Shown: positions 33,646 through 42,930 of the stretch, piece by piece
Position numbering within the stretch: position 1 is the first letter of the stretch
How the letters are laid out: every line of letters begins with the position of its first letter
Source of the DNA: Anaerolineales bacterium
GTDB taxonomy: Bacteria > Chloroflexota > Anaerolineae > Anaerolineales > UBA11579
Assembly (NCBI GenBank): GCA_026129335.1
Contig: JAHCIH010000004.1
Coordinates: forward strand, 62,001 to 126,000
DNA length: 64,000 nucleotides
Direction of reading: 5' to 3'
The notes under the pieces: generated by a model
What the model was told of the DNA's origin: nothing
Databases searched by the model: none
What the model saw: only the letters and a program-made list of their open reading frames with translations
Made by a program: the position numbers and the translations under genes

Positions 33646-35134
33646 ATGCTAGCTTCTCCACTGCCGCCCGCAGCCGGGCCAGCACCGTCTCGCGGCCGAC
33701 CAGCTCCATGCTCTCGAACAGCGGCGGGCTGACCTGCTGGCCGGTCACCGCGTTGCGTAGCATGCCGAAGAGCTGCCCGGCCTTCAGGCCCAGCTCTTCG
33801 GCCACGGCGCGCAGCGGCTCCTCCATGTTGGCCGCGGTGAATTCCGGCAACACCTCGAGGATCTCCAGCGCCTTGCCCACCGCCGCGGCGGAGGCCGCCG
33901 CGTCCAGCCCCTGGCCCACCAGCATCTCGGCGGGCGGGTCAATCGCCTCTTGGAAGAGGAAGCCGGCCAGCTCGGGGCCTTCGTCCAGCGTGGTCATGCG
34001 GGTTTGGATCAGCGGCACGATGGGCAGCAACTGCTCCAGCGAGATGGAGTGCCCGGCGGCCTCAAAGTAGGGCAGCAAGCGAGCGGCCAAAGCCTCGGCG
34101 GGCAGGGCGCGGATGTGCAGCCCGTTGAAGTGGTCGAACTTCTTGAAATCGATCGCCGCAGGGGAAGGGTTGAGCCGGCTGATGTCGAATTTATCGACCA
34201 GGTCCTCCAGCGTGAAGAACTCGGTCTTGTCGTCGTAGCTCCAGCCCATCAGGGCGATCCAGTTGAGCACGCCCTCGGGCAGGTAGCCCATGTCTTTCAG
34301 GTCTTGGATGAAGATGGACTGCCCGGTCAGCTTCATCGCCTCGGTCTCGCGCTTGCTCATCTTGCCCTTGCCGCTGGGCTTGAGGAACACCGAGAGGTGG
34401 AACCACTTAGGCTGCTCCCAGCCGAAGGCTTCGTAAATGTGCACGTGCAGCGGCAGGCTGGGCAGCCATTCCTCGCCGCGCAGCACGTGGGTGATGCCCA
34501 TCAGATGGTCGTCCACCATGGCGGCCAGGTGGTACAGCGCGTGGCCGTCGCTCTTCAGCAGCACGCGGTCGTCGATGGTGCGGTTCTCCACGGTGATCTC
34601 GCCGCGCAGCTGGTCCACCACGGTGATGCTGCCCTCTTTGGGGCTCTTGAAGCGCACCACGTGCGTCTCCCCGTTCGCCACGCGCTGCCTGGCTTCGGCG
34701 GGCGGAATGTCACGGCACTTGCCGGAATAGTGCGGCTGCTCCTTGCGCGCCTGCTGCGCTTTGCGCTCCGCATCCAGCTCGGCGGGCGTGCAAAAGCAGT
34801 AGAAGCCCTTGCCGCGCTCGACCAGCTCTTCGGCGTGCCGGCGGTAGGTTTCCATGCGCTGCGACTGGTAATAGGGCGTGTGCGGGCCGCCAGCCTCCGG
34901 CCCCTCATCCCATTGCAGGCCCAGCCAGCGCAGGCTGCTGGTCAGGTCGGCTTCGGCGTTGGGGTCGTAGCGCTTCTGGTCGGTGTCCTCAATGCGCAGG
35001 ATAAACACGCCCCCGGTCTGCCGGGCGAGCAGGTAATTGTACAGAGCGGTGCGGGCGCTGCCCAGGTGAGTAAGGCCGGTGGGTGAGGGGGCAAAGCGCA
35101 CCCGGGCCGGTTGGGGTTTGGCGTCTTTGGGCAT
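33644..35134 (-). CDS. gltX: Glutamate--tRNA ligase
   Basis: Class I aminoacyl-tRNA synthetase of 496 residues, the usual length. The N-terminal FAPSPTGLTHLGSARTALYNY carries the HIGH-type motif as HLGS, and KGKMSKRETEA is the KMSKS-type loop. The C-terminal helical domain recognises the anticodon. No Cys-x-Cys zinc site is obvious. It charges tRNA-Glu, and possibly tRNA-Gln in genomes without glnS. It is the last gene of the minus-strand shape and division cluster, seven bases after rodA. Confidence 0.95.
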   Translation of the reverse strand: MPKDAKPQPARVRFAPSPTGLTHLGSARTALYNYLLARQTGGVFILRIEDTDQKRYDPNAEADLTSSLRWLGLQWDEGPEAGGPHTPYYQSQRMETYRRHAEELVERGKGFYCFCTPAELDAERKAQQARKEQPHYSGKCRDIPPAEARQRVANGETHVVRFKSPKEGSITVVDQLRGEITVENRTIDDRVLLKSDGHALYHLAAMVDDHLMGITHVLRGEEWLPSLPLHVHIYEAFGWEQPKWFHLSVFLKPSGKGKMSKRETEAMKLTGQSIFIQDLKDMGYLPEGVLNWIALMGWSYDDKTEFFTLEDLVDKFDISRLNPSPAAIDFKKFDHFNGLHIRALPAEALAARLLPYFEAAGHSISLEQLLPIVPLIQTRMTTLDEGPELAGFLFQEAIDPPAEMLVGQGLDAAASAAAVGKALEILEVLPEFTAANMEEPLRAVAEELGLKAGQLFGMLRNAVTGQQVSPPLFESMELVGRETVLARLRAAVEKLA

Positions 35135-35140
35135 GTGTCC

Positions 35141-36247
35141 CTATGAGAAGTTGAGTGCGCGGTGGCGGGCCACCACGGATTCGACCAGGCCAATACCGAA
35201 CATGAAGGTGAGCAGCGAAGAACCGCCGGCGCTGATGAACGGCAGCGGCAGGCCGGTGACCGGCAGCAATTGGATGTTCATGCCCACGTTTACGATGGTA
35301 TGCAAGGCGATGATCACCGCTACACCATAGCAAAGTAGCGACCCGAAGGTGTCCTGCGAGAGCTGCGCAGCGCGGATACAGCGCCAAATGATGAAGAAAA
35401 GGACGCCCAACACGGCCACCGCGCCGATCAAGCCGAACTCGGCGGCGATGGCCGAGAAGATAAAGTCGTTGTGCCGCACTTTGAGGAAGCGCAGCTGCAC
35501 TTGGGTGCTCTGCCCGTAGCCCTGGCCCAGCACGCCGCCGGAGCCGATGGTGATCAGCGACTGGGTGACGTTGTAGTTGGCGTCCAGTGCCGCTTCCGGG
35601 TTTGGCGCCACGAAGTTGATGATGCGCTGCTGCTGGTAAGGTTCCAGAAAGGGGAATCCGATGGCCGCTATCAGCAGCGCCCCGAAGATGAAAAGAGCCA
35701 GGTGTTTTAGTTCCAGGCCGCTGACCCATAGCAGGGCGAACCACACCGTCATCAGCACGATGGAGGTGCTCAGGTTCGGCTGGGCGAGGATCAGCACCAC
35801 CAGCCCCAGCGTGGAGAGCACGCTGCGGAAGATCCACTTGAAGTCTTTGGCCCCCTCGCGATTGCGGGCGAAGAAATCGGCCAGGATGATGATCATCGTG
35901 ATCTTGGCCAGTTCGGAGGGTTGCAGCACCACCAGGCCGATGTTCAGCCAGCGCTGGGCGCCGAAGCTGGTCTCGCCTACGGCGACCACGAAGAGCAGCA
36001 GGATCAGCAGCAGGACATAGAGCACACGGCTGACCGCGACCCACAGGCGGTAGTCCAGCGATGCGGAGACCAGGATGACCACGAAGCCCATCAGAGCGTA
36101 GGTGATCTGCCGGCCGACGATATCCAGTTCGAGCAGCTGGGGATTGCCGGCAATGCTCGAACTGATCATGGCCAGGCCAAAGGTAATCAGCACGGCCACT
36201 GCGCCGAGCAGCCAGAAATCAAAGTGTCGCCAAATTGCGGTTCGCAT
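35141..36247 (-). CDS. rodA: Rod shape-determining SEDS glycosyltransferase RodA
   Basis: Peptidoglycan polymerase of the SEDS family, 368 residues with about ten membrane helices. Signatures are FGAQRWLNIG, LQPSELAKI, IGSGGVLGQGYGQSTQ and the C-terminal PVTGLPLPFISAGGSS. It works with the transpeptidase MrdA encoded upstream in the same block. It follows minE by 38 bases that hold a small GC hairpin. Assignment to RodA rather than FtsW rests on the mre/mrdA neighbourhood. Confidence 0.93.
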   Translation of the reverse strand: MRTAIWRHFDFWLLGAVAVLITFGLAMISSSIAGNPQLLELDIVGRQITYALMGFVVILVSASLDYRLWVAVSRVLYVLLLILLLFVVAVGETSFGAQRWLNIGLVVLQPSELAKITMIIILADFFARNREGAKDFKWIFRSVLSTLGLVVLILAQPNLSTSIVLMTVWFALLWVSGLELKHLALFIFGALLIAAIGFPFLEPYQQQRIINFVAPNPEAALDANYNVTQSLITIGSGGVLGQGYGQSTQVQLRFLKVRHNDFIFSAIAAEFGLIGAVAVLGVLFFIIWRCIRAAQLSQDTFGSLLCYGVAVIIALHTIVNVGMNIQLLPVTGLPLPFISAGGSSLLTFMFGIGLVESVVARHRALNFS

Positions 36248-36285
36248 CGCTTCTCAAGTCGCAGCCCGGTGGGGGCTGCGGCGGG

Positions 36286-36555
36286 TTAATACTCGTCGGG
36301 CACGGGCTCGCTGCGCCGCTTCAGCGGGATGTCCGCCAGCAGCCGCTGCGAGCGGCCTTCCTGGGTCAGCTCCAATCGTACCTCACCCGGGTCCACTTCG
36401 ACGTGCCGCGAGATCACTTCGACCAGCTCATCGCGCAGGGCTTCCATGGCGCCGGGCGCCAGCGTGCTGCGGTCGTGGATCAGCACCAGGCGCAGGCGCT
36501 CTTTCGCCGTGCTGGCGCTGTTCTTGCGTCCGAACAAGTCGCTCAGGTTGCGCAT
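36286..36555 (-). CDS. minE: Cell division topological specificity factor MinE
   Basis: An 89-residue protein, the normal MinE size. The anti-MinCD segment ASTAKERLRLVLIHDRS (about 14-30) and the dimerisation domain DELVEVISRHVEVDPGEVRL match the family. It stimulates MinD ATPase to place the division site at midcell. Its ATG is two bases after the minD stop. Confidence 0.93.
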   Translation of the reverse strand: MRNLSDLFGRKNSASTAKERLRLVLIHDRSTLAPGAMEALRDELVEVISRHVEVDPGEVRLELTQEGRSQRLLADIPLKRRSEPVPDEY

Positions 36556-36557
36556 AG

Positions 36558-37361
36558 CTAGCTACCGCCCGTGCGGATCAGCTTGGAGAGCCGGCCGAAC
36601 AAGCCGCCGGTTCCGTTGGTCTCCGCGTAGGCCACTTCCTGCCCGCTGAGGCGCTTGGCCACATCACGGAACGCCTGGCCGGTGCGGCTCTTCGGTTCCA
36701 GAGCGATTGGCGCGCCGCGGTTGGTGCTCACCAGCACGGCCTGGTCTTCGGGGATGATCCCGATCAGGTCCACCGCCAGCAGTTCCAGCACGTCGGCCAC
36801 GGCCAGCATGTCGCCGCGCTCGATCAACTCATCGTTCAGGCGGTTGACGATCAACTTGGCCGGGCCTTTCTGCTCTGCCTCGACCAGGCCGATGATGCGG
36901 TCGGCATCGCGCACCGCCGAGACTTCGGGGTTGGTCACGATGATCACTTCATCGGCCGGGGCGATGGCATTCTTGAAGCCGCGCTCGATGCCGGCCGGCG
37001 AGTCGATGATGATGAAGTCGAAGTCCGGGCGCAGCTCGTCGCAAACGCGCTGCATGTCCTTGGGCGAAATGGCGTTCTTGTCGCGGGTCTGCGCCGCGGG
37101 GATCAGGTAGAGCTCCTCGAGCCGCTTGTCGCGAATCATCGCCTGGCGCAGTTTGCAGCGCCCTTCGACCACGTCCACCAGGTCGTAGACGATGCGGTTC
37201 TCCAGCCCCAGCACTACGTCCAGGTTGCGCAGGCCGATGTCGGCGTCGATGCAGACCACCTTGTAGCCCAGGTCGGCCAGGGCGGCGCTGAGGTTGGCCG
37301 TGGCAGTGGTTTTGCCCACGCCGCCTTTGCCGGAAGTGATTGTGATTACGCGTGCACTCAT
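36558..37361 (-). CDS. minD: Septum site-determining ATPase MinD
   Basis: Membrane-cycling ATPase of 267 residues. The deviant Walker A GKGGVGKTT is at 11-19, followed by CIDADIGLRNLDVVLGLENR and DFIIIDSPAGIERGF. The C-terminus GRLSKLIRTGGS forms a plausible amphipathic membrane-targeting helix. AAGGA precedes the ATG. It recruits MinC and is displaced by MinE; both genes flank it. Confidence 0.95.
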   Translation of the reverse strand: MSARVITITSGKGGVGKTTATANLSAALADLGYKVVCIDADIGLRNLDVVLGLENRIVYDLVDVVEGRCKLRQAMIRDKRLEELYLIPAAQTRDKNAISPKDMQRVCDELRPDFDFIIIDSPAGIERGFKNAIAPADEVIIVTNPEVSAVRDADRIIGLVEAEQKGPAKLIVNRLNDELIERGDMLAVADVLELLAVDLIGIIPEDQAVLVSTNRGAPIALEPKSRTGQAFRDVAKRLSGQEVAYAETNGTGGLFGRLSKLIRTGGS

Positions 37362-37377
37362 AAAATTTGTCCTTAGC

Positions 37378-38061
37378 TTATTTAATAGTCATGCCCGGAA
37401 CCCAGGGCTCGGCGACCACCTGGCCGTCGCGCACGAAAGCGATCTCCGGGCTGGGCTCTTCGCGCTCCTGAGGCGGGATGGCGATGTGGCTGGCGATGCG
37501 CAGCTGGGTGGGCGCCAGGTCCAGAGCGCAGACCACCGCACCCTCGTCGCCCGCGGCGCCGGCATGCACCAGGCCGCGCAAACGCCCCCAGACCACCACA
37601 TCGCCCCCGGCGATGATCTCGGCGCCGGGGTTCAGGTCGCCGATCAGGGTGACGTGCCCCGCGTGCACGATGCTGGCGCCAGAGCGCAACGTGCGGCGCA
37701 CCAGCACCGCTTCGGCGCCGGCGGGCAGGCCTTCGGCGGCCTGCTCTTCTTCACGCGCCTCCGCCTGGTGGATGCGCGTGGCCAGGCCCATGGCCTGGGC
37801 GCTGCGCTCGGTGAGCGGCGAGCGGCTCAGCACGCCCCACAACGAAAGCCCCTGGTCGGAAATTTGGTCGCGCAGCCGGCCCATGGTGGCGGCGTTGATG
37901 CCGTGGCCGTTCACGTCCAATATCAGCTTGGCCCCGTGCAGGAAATCCTTCTGGCGGTCCAGTTCGCTGAGCAGGTCTTTTTCAGCCGCGGGCCAGTCAC
38001 CCTCGGCCACGGAGATGAGCAATCCTTCGCGGATGCCCTTGATTTGCACTGTTTCAGCCAT
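37378..38061 (-). CDS. minC: Septum site-determining protein MinC
   Basis: A 227-residue FtsZ-polymerisation inhibitor. The N-terminal domain (about 1-95) includes KLILDVNGHGINAA. The C-terminal beta-helix (about 120-215) shows TLRSGASIVHAGHVTLIGDL, NPGAEIIAGGDVVVWGRLRG and HAGAAGDEGAVVCAL, the standard MinC-C signature. It is the first of the minCDE genes. A TATAAT nine bases before the ATG suggests a very short or absent leader. Confidence 0.92.
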   Translation of the reverse strand: MAETVQIKGIREGLLISVAEGDWPAAEKDLLSELDRQKDFLHGAKLILDVNGHGINAATMGRLRDQISDQGLSLWGVLSRSPLTERSAQAMGLATRIHQAEAREEEQAAEGLPAGAEAVLVRRTLRSGASIVHAGHVTLIGDLNPGAEIIAGGDVVVWGRLRGLVHAGAAGDEGAVVCALDLAPTQLRIASHIAIPPQEREEPSPEIAFVRDGQVVAEPWVPGMTIK

Positions 38062-38069
38062 TAGAAAAA

Positions 38070-38075
38070 ATTATA
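38070..38075 (-). promoter_or_regulatory. Possible -10 of a leaderless minC transcript
   Basis: On the minus strand TATAAT ends nine bases before the minC ATG and no ribosome site lies between. Transcription would start at or next to the ATG. A -35 match 17 bases upstream is poor, so this is tentative. The 58-base gap between mrdA and minC is otherwise empty. Confidence 0.35.
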
Positions 38076-38119
38076 GCATCGCGGTTTCCCCGCCGCTGTG
38101 GATGCGCTTTGCCAATGGT

Positions 38120-40201
38120 TCAGGGCGTGATCTGCTCGTTATCGACTTCCTTGATGCCGAAATAAGCCGCCAGCATTTGGCGCACGATCGGGCCGCCCAC
38201 CGAAGAGCCTTCCTTGCCGTTGTACACGAAGGCGATCACCGCGATCTCGGGGTCGTCGTAGGGCGCGTAAGCCAGCGTCCAGGCGTGGCTGGGCCAGTTG
38301 CCATACTGGCACAGGTTCTTGCTGAAGGCGGTCTCGTCGCAGTACTCCGCTGTGCCGGTCTTGCCCGCCACGGCCACGCCGATCGGGTTGTTGTCGAATT
38401 CCTGCTGCAGGGTGCCGAACTGCACCGCGCCGCGCATGCCTTGCTGCACCGCTTCGATCACCCAGGGCTCCACGGTCACTTTCTCGCCGGTGGGGCGGCA
38501 GGCGCCGATGCCGCTGGGGTTCTCGTACTTCTCGATCACCGCGTCGCGGGTCAGGTCGCGGATCACCGTGGGCTGGAACGTCTGGATCACGTTGCCGTTG
38601 CCGTCCACGACCTCGCGCAGCAGGGTGGGCTTCATCATCACGCCGTCGTTGGCGATCACCGCGGCGGACATCAGGATCTGCAGCGGTGAAGCCAGCACAA
38701 AGCCCTGGCCCACGCTGGTGATGTACGTGTCGCCGGTGGACCAGTTTTCGCCCTGGGTGCGGCGCTTCCAAGTTGGGTCGGGGATCAGGCCGTCGGTCTC
38801 GTAGGGCTGTTCGATGCCCAGCAGTTCGCCGTAGCCCAGCGCGCGGGCATAGGTGCCCAACCGGCAGATGCCCAGACCCTCGGGGATTTCATCCTGGAAG
38901 CCGCCGCCCACTTTGTAGAAATACACATTGCTGGATTGGGCGATGCCGCCGATAAAGTTCAGCTGCCCAAACCCCTCCCGGTTCCAGTCCACGAACTCGC
39001 GGCTGCGGCCTACTTCACCCTCAAAGAAGCGCTCGCTGACCGTGATCAGGCCGGGGGTCTGCACGACCTGGCCCACGCCGACCACGCCCTCATTGAGAAT
39101 GCCGACCGAGGTGACCAGCTTGAATACGGAGCCGACCGGGATTTCAGCGCCCACCGCGTGGTTCACCAGCGGGTTGGTCGCGTCCGCCACCAGCTGCTCG
39201 TAGTAATAGGCCGGGATGAAGCGCGCCATGCGGTTGTTCTCGAAGCTGGGCCAGGAGACCATCGCCAGGATCTCGCCAGTGCGCGGGTCCATGGCGATCA
39301 CCGCGCCGCTGGTCATCGTGGTCTCGCCGATGAAGTCGTTCCACAGTTCAATGTCGCGCTTGAGGATCTGGTAGGCGGCCTGCTGCAGGCGCATATCGAT
39401 GGTCAGCACCAGGTTCTGGCCTGGCTGCGTCTCTATCGGCGCTTCCAGGTCGCGCAGGATCTGGCCACCGACATCGGTTTCCACCACCCGCCGGCCGGGC
39501 ACGCCGCGCAATATCTCGTCGAAGTACAACTCCAAGCCGCCGTAGCCTACCTTGTCACGGTTGGGCACGAAGCCCAGGGCGCGCATCTGCGGCTCGATCG
39601 CCGCCGGGATCGGCCCAAGGTAACCGATGACGGCGGCGGTCATTTCACCTGTGGGGTATTCACGCACCGGTTCGACCTGCACATCGATGCCCGGCCAATC
39701 GATGGATTTCTCCTTGATCGCCAGGGCCATCTCGCGGCTCACATTGCATTGCAGCTGCACCGGGTTGTAGGGCGCAAACGAGGTCTGAATGGCGATCATC
39801 TCGCGCAGGCCCAGGTTGGTGCCGCAGGGGATCAGCGGTTCATCCAGCGAGCCGCGGGTCACCGGCAGGCCGGTCATGTTGGCCAGTTCGAAGATGATCT
39901 GCTCGATCTCGCCCGAGTCGGCGGGCAGAAAGGCGGGGGTGGCGATAATGTTGTAGGAAGCCGTATTGCTGGCCAGCAGCACCCCGTTGCGGTCGTACAT
40001 CACGCCGCGCGGTGGGGCCAGGCTGATCACCTGGGTGCGGTTGTCGTCCGCCTGGCGCAGCCAGTTGCTGTGCTCCAGCACCTGCAAATAGAAGAGGCGG
40101 ACGATGAAAATGAAGAAGACCAGCCCGATGGCGATCAGGAAAGAAAGCAGGCGCCAGCCTTCCAGTGAAGTGCGGCCGCCAGCTTGTGCTGCGCCGCTCA
40201 T
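38120..40201 (-). CDS. mrdA: Penicillin-binding protein 2 (MrdA), peptidoglycan transpeptidase
   Basis: Class B PBP of 693 residues. An N-terminal membrane anchor (about 18-40) precedes the dimerisation domain and the transpeptidase domain with S358-x-x-K361 (PVGSVFKLVTS), S423-S-N425 (AQSSNVYFY) and K614-T-G (AGKTGTAEY). It crosslinks lateral-wall peptidoglycan with RodA. The ATG at 40201 overlaps the mreD stop (ATGA); open frame further upstream is the shadow of mreD. The order mreB-mreC-mreD-mrdA is the classical rod-shape operon. Confidence 0.94.
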   Translation of the reverse strand: MSGAAQAGGRTSLEGWRLLSFLIAIGLVFFIFIVRLFYLQVLEHSNWLRQADDNRTQVISLAPPRGVMYDRNGVLLASNTASYNIIATPAFLPADSGEIEQIIFELANMTGLPVTRGSLDEPLIPCGTNLGLREMIAIQTSFAPYNPVQLQCNVSREMALAIKEKSIDWPGIDVQVEPVREYPTGEMTAAVIGYLGPIPAAIEPQMRALGFVPNRDKVGYGGLELYFDEILRGVPGRRVVETDVGGQILRDLEAPIETQPGQNLVLTIDMRLQQAAYQILKRDIELWNDFIGETTMTSGAVIAMDPRTGEILAMVSWPSFENNRMARFIPAYYYEQLVADATNPLVNHAVGAEIPVGSVFKLVTSVGILNEGVVGVGQVVQTPGLITVSERFFEGEVGRSREFVDWNREGFGQLNFIGGIAQSSNVYFYKVGGGFQDEIPEGLGICRLGTYARALGYGELLGIEQPYETDGLIPDPTWKRRTQGENWSTGDTYITSVGQGFVLASPLQILMSAAVIANDGVMMKPTLLREVVDGNGNVIQTFQPTVIRDLTRDAVIEKYENPSGIGACRPTGEKVTVEPWVIEAVQQGMRGAVQFGTLQQEFDNNPIGVAVAGKTGTAEYCDETAFSKNLCQYGNWPSHAWTLAYAPYDDPEIAVIAFVYNGKEGSSVGGPIVRQMLAAYFGIKEVDNEQITP

Positions 40202-40698
40202 GCCGGCTCCTCTATGGGTTGTACCAGTTTGCTCACTTCGTTCATTATCGCGTGCAGAGGTAAGACGAAGATTAGGTTTAGCAGCATGGTCGGGATGGTG
40301 ATCAGGTTGAAAGCCTCCACCATGTTCAGCGGCTGGGCGGCCAGCAGCAGGTAGAGCATGGTGACCAGGTGCACCGCGAGGGTGGCCAGCAAAATGCCGC
40401 TGAGCAGCGTGAACAGCTTCACCTGCCAGATGCGCTGGCTGAGCAGCTGGCACACGCCGGCCCCGGCGGCGTAGCCGGCCAGTAGCACCCAGTCGGGCAG
40501 GGCGCTGGCGTAGCCCACCATCAACCCGGCGGGCAGGCCCCAGCGCCAGTCTGGCCGGTTGCCCGGCAGCAGCAGCCATGCCACCAATACCAGCAGCACC
40601 AGGTCCGGCGCGCCTTGCAGCAAGGTCACCCGGGTCGCCAGGGTGACCTGCAGCAACGTGGCGCCCAAAAAGAGCAGGATTCCAACCAGGATGCGCAT
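40198..40698 (-). CDS. mreD: Rod shape-determining protein MreD
   Basis: A 166-residue membrane protein with five to six hydrophobic helices. It is weakly conserved, like all MreD proteins, and is assigned by size, topology and its place between mreC and mrdA. It follows mreC by six bases and overlaps mrdA by four, so the three are translationally coupled. Confidence 0.88.
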   Translation of the reverse strand: MRILVGILLFLGATLLQVTLATRVTLLQGAPDLVLLVLVAWLLLPGNRPDWRWGLPAGLMVGYASALPDWVLLAGYAAGAGVCQLLSQRIWQVKLFTLLSGILLATLAVHLVTMLYLLLAAQPLNMVEAFNLITIPTMLLNLIFVLPLHAIMNEVSKLVQPIEEPA

Positions 40699-40704
40699 GG
40701 CTGT

Positions 40705-41544
40705 TTAGGGGTTGGAGAGCAGTGGGGTCAGGTCCACCGGCTGGAAGTTGACGATGACCAGCACAATCTCCAGGCGGGTGAAATCCACCACCGGCTGCAC
40801 GCTGGCCACCTGGAACAGCGCCTGCGCCTCCTGGCGCACGTTGCTCACCTGGCCGATGAAGATGTCGCTGGGGTACAGGCCACCAATGCCGGAAGTAAAC
40901 ACCAGGTCCCCCGCTTGCATGGCGGCGTCCAGCGGGATCAGGTCGATGCTCAGCGCGCCGGTGATGCTGCCGCTGACCACGCCGTCCACCTCCGAAGGCT
41001 GCGTCTGGATGCTGACCAGCGAGCCGGGGTCGGTGATCAGCTCCACGCGTGAGGCGTTGGCGGTTACCTGCGCCACGCGACCCACCAGGCCCTGCTGGGC
41101 CACCACAGGCATGCCGCGGCGGATGCCGTCGTCTGAGCCGCGGTTGATGATGATGTAGTGCAGGAAGGGGCTGGGGTCACGCCCGATCACGCCGGCTGCC
41201 TGGTAAGCGTTCTCCGGCCGGGCGCGGGCGAAGTCCAGCAGGGCGGAGAGCAGCTCGATTTCGGCGACCTGCTGCTGCAGGGCGATGATCTGCGTCTGCA
41301 GGGTCGCGTTCTCCGAACGCAGCTCGGCGTTCTCCTGGCGCAGGCGGGCGATATCGGCCGGCGCGTTGATGAAGTCCTGGATCGCCTGGAAGCGCGCATA
41401 CAGCCAGCCTTGCGCGCCGTACACCGGCTCCAGTGTGCCGCTGAGGATCGGGGTCAGGTAGCCGCCCAGGGCCAGCGTCAGCAGGCCGGCGGCCAGCAAG
41501 ATCAGCGTGACCAGGCGGTAGGGATTGTCTCTTGAAGGGCGCAT
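40705..41544 (-). CDS. mreC: Rod shape-determining protein MreC
   Basis: A 279-residue bitopic protein. A membrane helix (about 10-32) is followed by a coiled coil (about 65-100, ARLRQENAELRSENATLQTQ) and a beta-rich domain with AGVIGRDPSPFLHYIIINRG and GMPVVAQQGLVGRV, standard MreC motifs. It links MreB filaments to the wall-synthesis enzymes. About 100 bases without a gene separate it from mreB (41545-41643). Confidence 0.92.
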   Translation of the reverse strand: MRPSRDNPYRLVTLILLAAGLLTLALGGYLTPILSGTLEPVYGAQGWLYARFQAIQDFINAPADIARLRQENAELRSENATLQTQIIALQQQVAEIELLSALLDFARARPENAYQAAGVIGRDPSPFLHYIIINRGSDDGIRRGMPVVAQQGLVGRVAQVTANASRVELITDPGSLVSIQTQPSEVDGVVSGSITGALSIDLIPLDAAMQAGDLVFTSGIGGLYPSDIFIGQVSNVRQEAQALFQVASVQPVVDFTRLEIVLVIVNFQPVDLTPLLSNP

Positions 41545-41643
41545 TGGATCAGTCGCTCGATATTATCTTGCGCCGCAGCGCTGTGCTGGCGGTCGCCAGG
41601 CCCAACTCAAAGAATATTAATCTTCCCCAAATCGACGATGGCG

Positions 41644-42690
41644 CTAGTCCAGTTGAAGCAGGAAATGGCTGTAGGCCTCGATGTCTTCCAGCACCAGGCC
41701 GGCCCCGCGGGCCACACAGGTCAGCGGGTCGTCGGCCACCCAGCAGCGGATGCGCAGCTCTTCGCTGAGCCGCTCGTCCAGGCCGTGGATCAGCGCGCCG
41801 CCGCCGCTCATGCAGATGCCGGCATCCATCACGTCGCTGATCATCTCAGCGGGGATTTCGTCCACCGTCTCCTTGACCGCCTGTACGATGTTGTCGATCA
41901 CGCCGGAGAGCGCCTCGCGGATCTCAATCGAGGAGACCTCCAGCGTTTCGGGCAGGCCGCTGACCAGGTTGCGGCCGCGCACTGTGGCGGTCTTTTCTTC
42001 TTTCATCGGGAACGCCGAGCCGATCTTGACCTTGAGCTGCTCCGCGGCGCGCTCGCCGATCAGCACGTTGTACTTGTTGCGGATGTATTGCAAGACCGCC
42101 GCATCCATCTCGTCGCCGGCCATACGCAGCGACTTGGAGCTGACCACGCCGCCCATCGAGAACACGGTCACTTCGCAGGTGCCGCCCCCGATGTCCACGA
42201 TCACCGTGCCGCCCACCTTGTCGATGGGCAGGCCCACGGCCAGCGCAGAAGCGGTGGGCTCTTCTATTAAATAGACCTGGCGGGCGCCGGCCAACAACGC
42301 GGCGTCGTTCACCGCCCGCTTCTCCACCTCGGTCACGCCGGTAGGCACGCCGATGACCACCCGCGGGCGGGGCAGGGGCACAATGCTCTGTTCGTGCGCC
42401 TTGCCGATGAAATAGGCCAGCATCTCTTCAGTGATCTCGAATTCAGAGATCACGCCGTCCCGCAGGGGGCGCACCACCAGCACGTTCTTGGGCGCCCGGC
42501 CAGCCATCTCTTTGGCTTCCTGGCCTACCGCGATCGGGCGGCGGCTCTTCCTTTCGACGGTCACCCAAGACGGCTCGTTGATCACGATGCCCTTGCCGCG
42601 CACGAACACCAGCGTGTTGGCTGTGCCCAGGTCAATACCAATATCCAGGGAGAAGAACCCCAGGATCCAGTTCAGGGGGTTAAAGGCCAC
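41644..42690 (-). CDS. mreB: Rod shape-determining actin homolog MreB
   Basis: Actin-fold ATPase of 348 residues starting with a GTG. Motifs are DIGIDLGTANTLVFVRGKGI (phosphate 1), VVIGVPTGVTEVEKRAV, VIVDIGGGTCEVTVFSMGG (phosphate 2) and CMSGGGALIHGLDE (adenosine). A hydrophobic N-terminal extension (AFNPLNWILGFFSL) may be the membrane-binding helix. It is the first gene of the minus-strand block and diverges from the glmS ribozyme transcript. The spacer 42691-42870 holds an ATACCTTATGGTAT palindrome and no gene. Confidence 0.95.
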   Translation of the reverse strand: MAFNPLNWILGFFSLDIGIDLGTANTLVFVRGKGIVINEPSWVTVERKSRRPIAVGQEAKEMAGRAPKNVLVVRPLRDGVISEFEITEEMLAYFIGKAHEQSIVPLPRPRVVIGVPTGVTEVEKRAVNDAALLAGARQVYLIEEPTASALAVGLPIDKVGGTVIVDIGGGTCEVTVFSMGGVVSSKSLRMAGDEMDAAVLQYIRNKYNVLIGERAAEQLKVKIGSAFPMKEEKTATVRGRNLVSGLPETLEVSSIEIREALSGVIDNIVQAVKETVDEIPAEMISDVMDAGICMSGGGALIHGLDERLSEELRIRCWVADDPLTCVARGAGLVLEDIEAYSHFLLQLD

Positions 42691-42870
42691 AGCTTGCCTG
42701 CTTAGTTAGGTGTGTAGAACTTTCTGGGGTGTTGCCGTATTTCACTGTGAAAAGAATACCTTATGGTATGGAGTTTTGCCGGGAGCACTGGCAAACACGG
42801 CATTTTACCATGCGGGCCGGATGAATAGCGGGCGGCGAACACAGGCTGGCACAGCGGCGGGGCTTGACGG

Positions 42871-42876
42871 TATAAT
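42871..42876 (+). promoter_or_regulatory. Putative -10 of the glmS ribozyme transcript
   Basis: TATAAT at 42871-42876 would start transcription near 42883, about 50 bases before the ribozyme cleavage site. No good -35 is seen at normal spacing; a TTGACG overlaps too closely to serve. Confidence 0.5.
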
Positions 42877-42930
42877 CCGGCCCATCTGGAGGTGCACCCG
42901 AAACGATACACAAAAGTGACTGAGGGAAAC

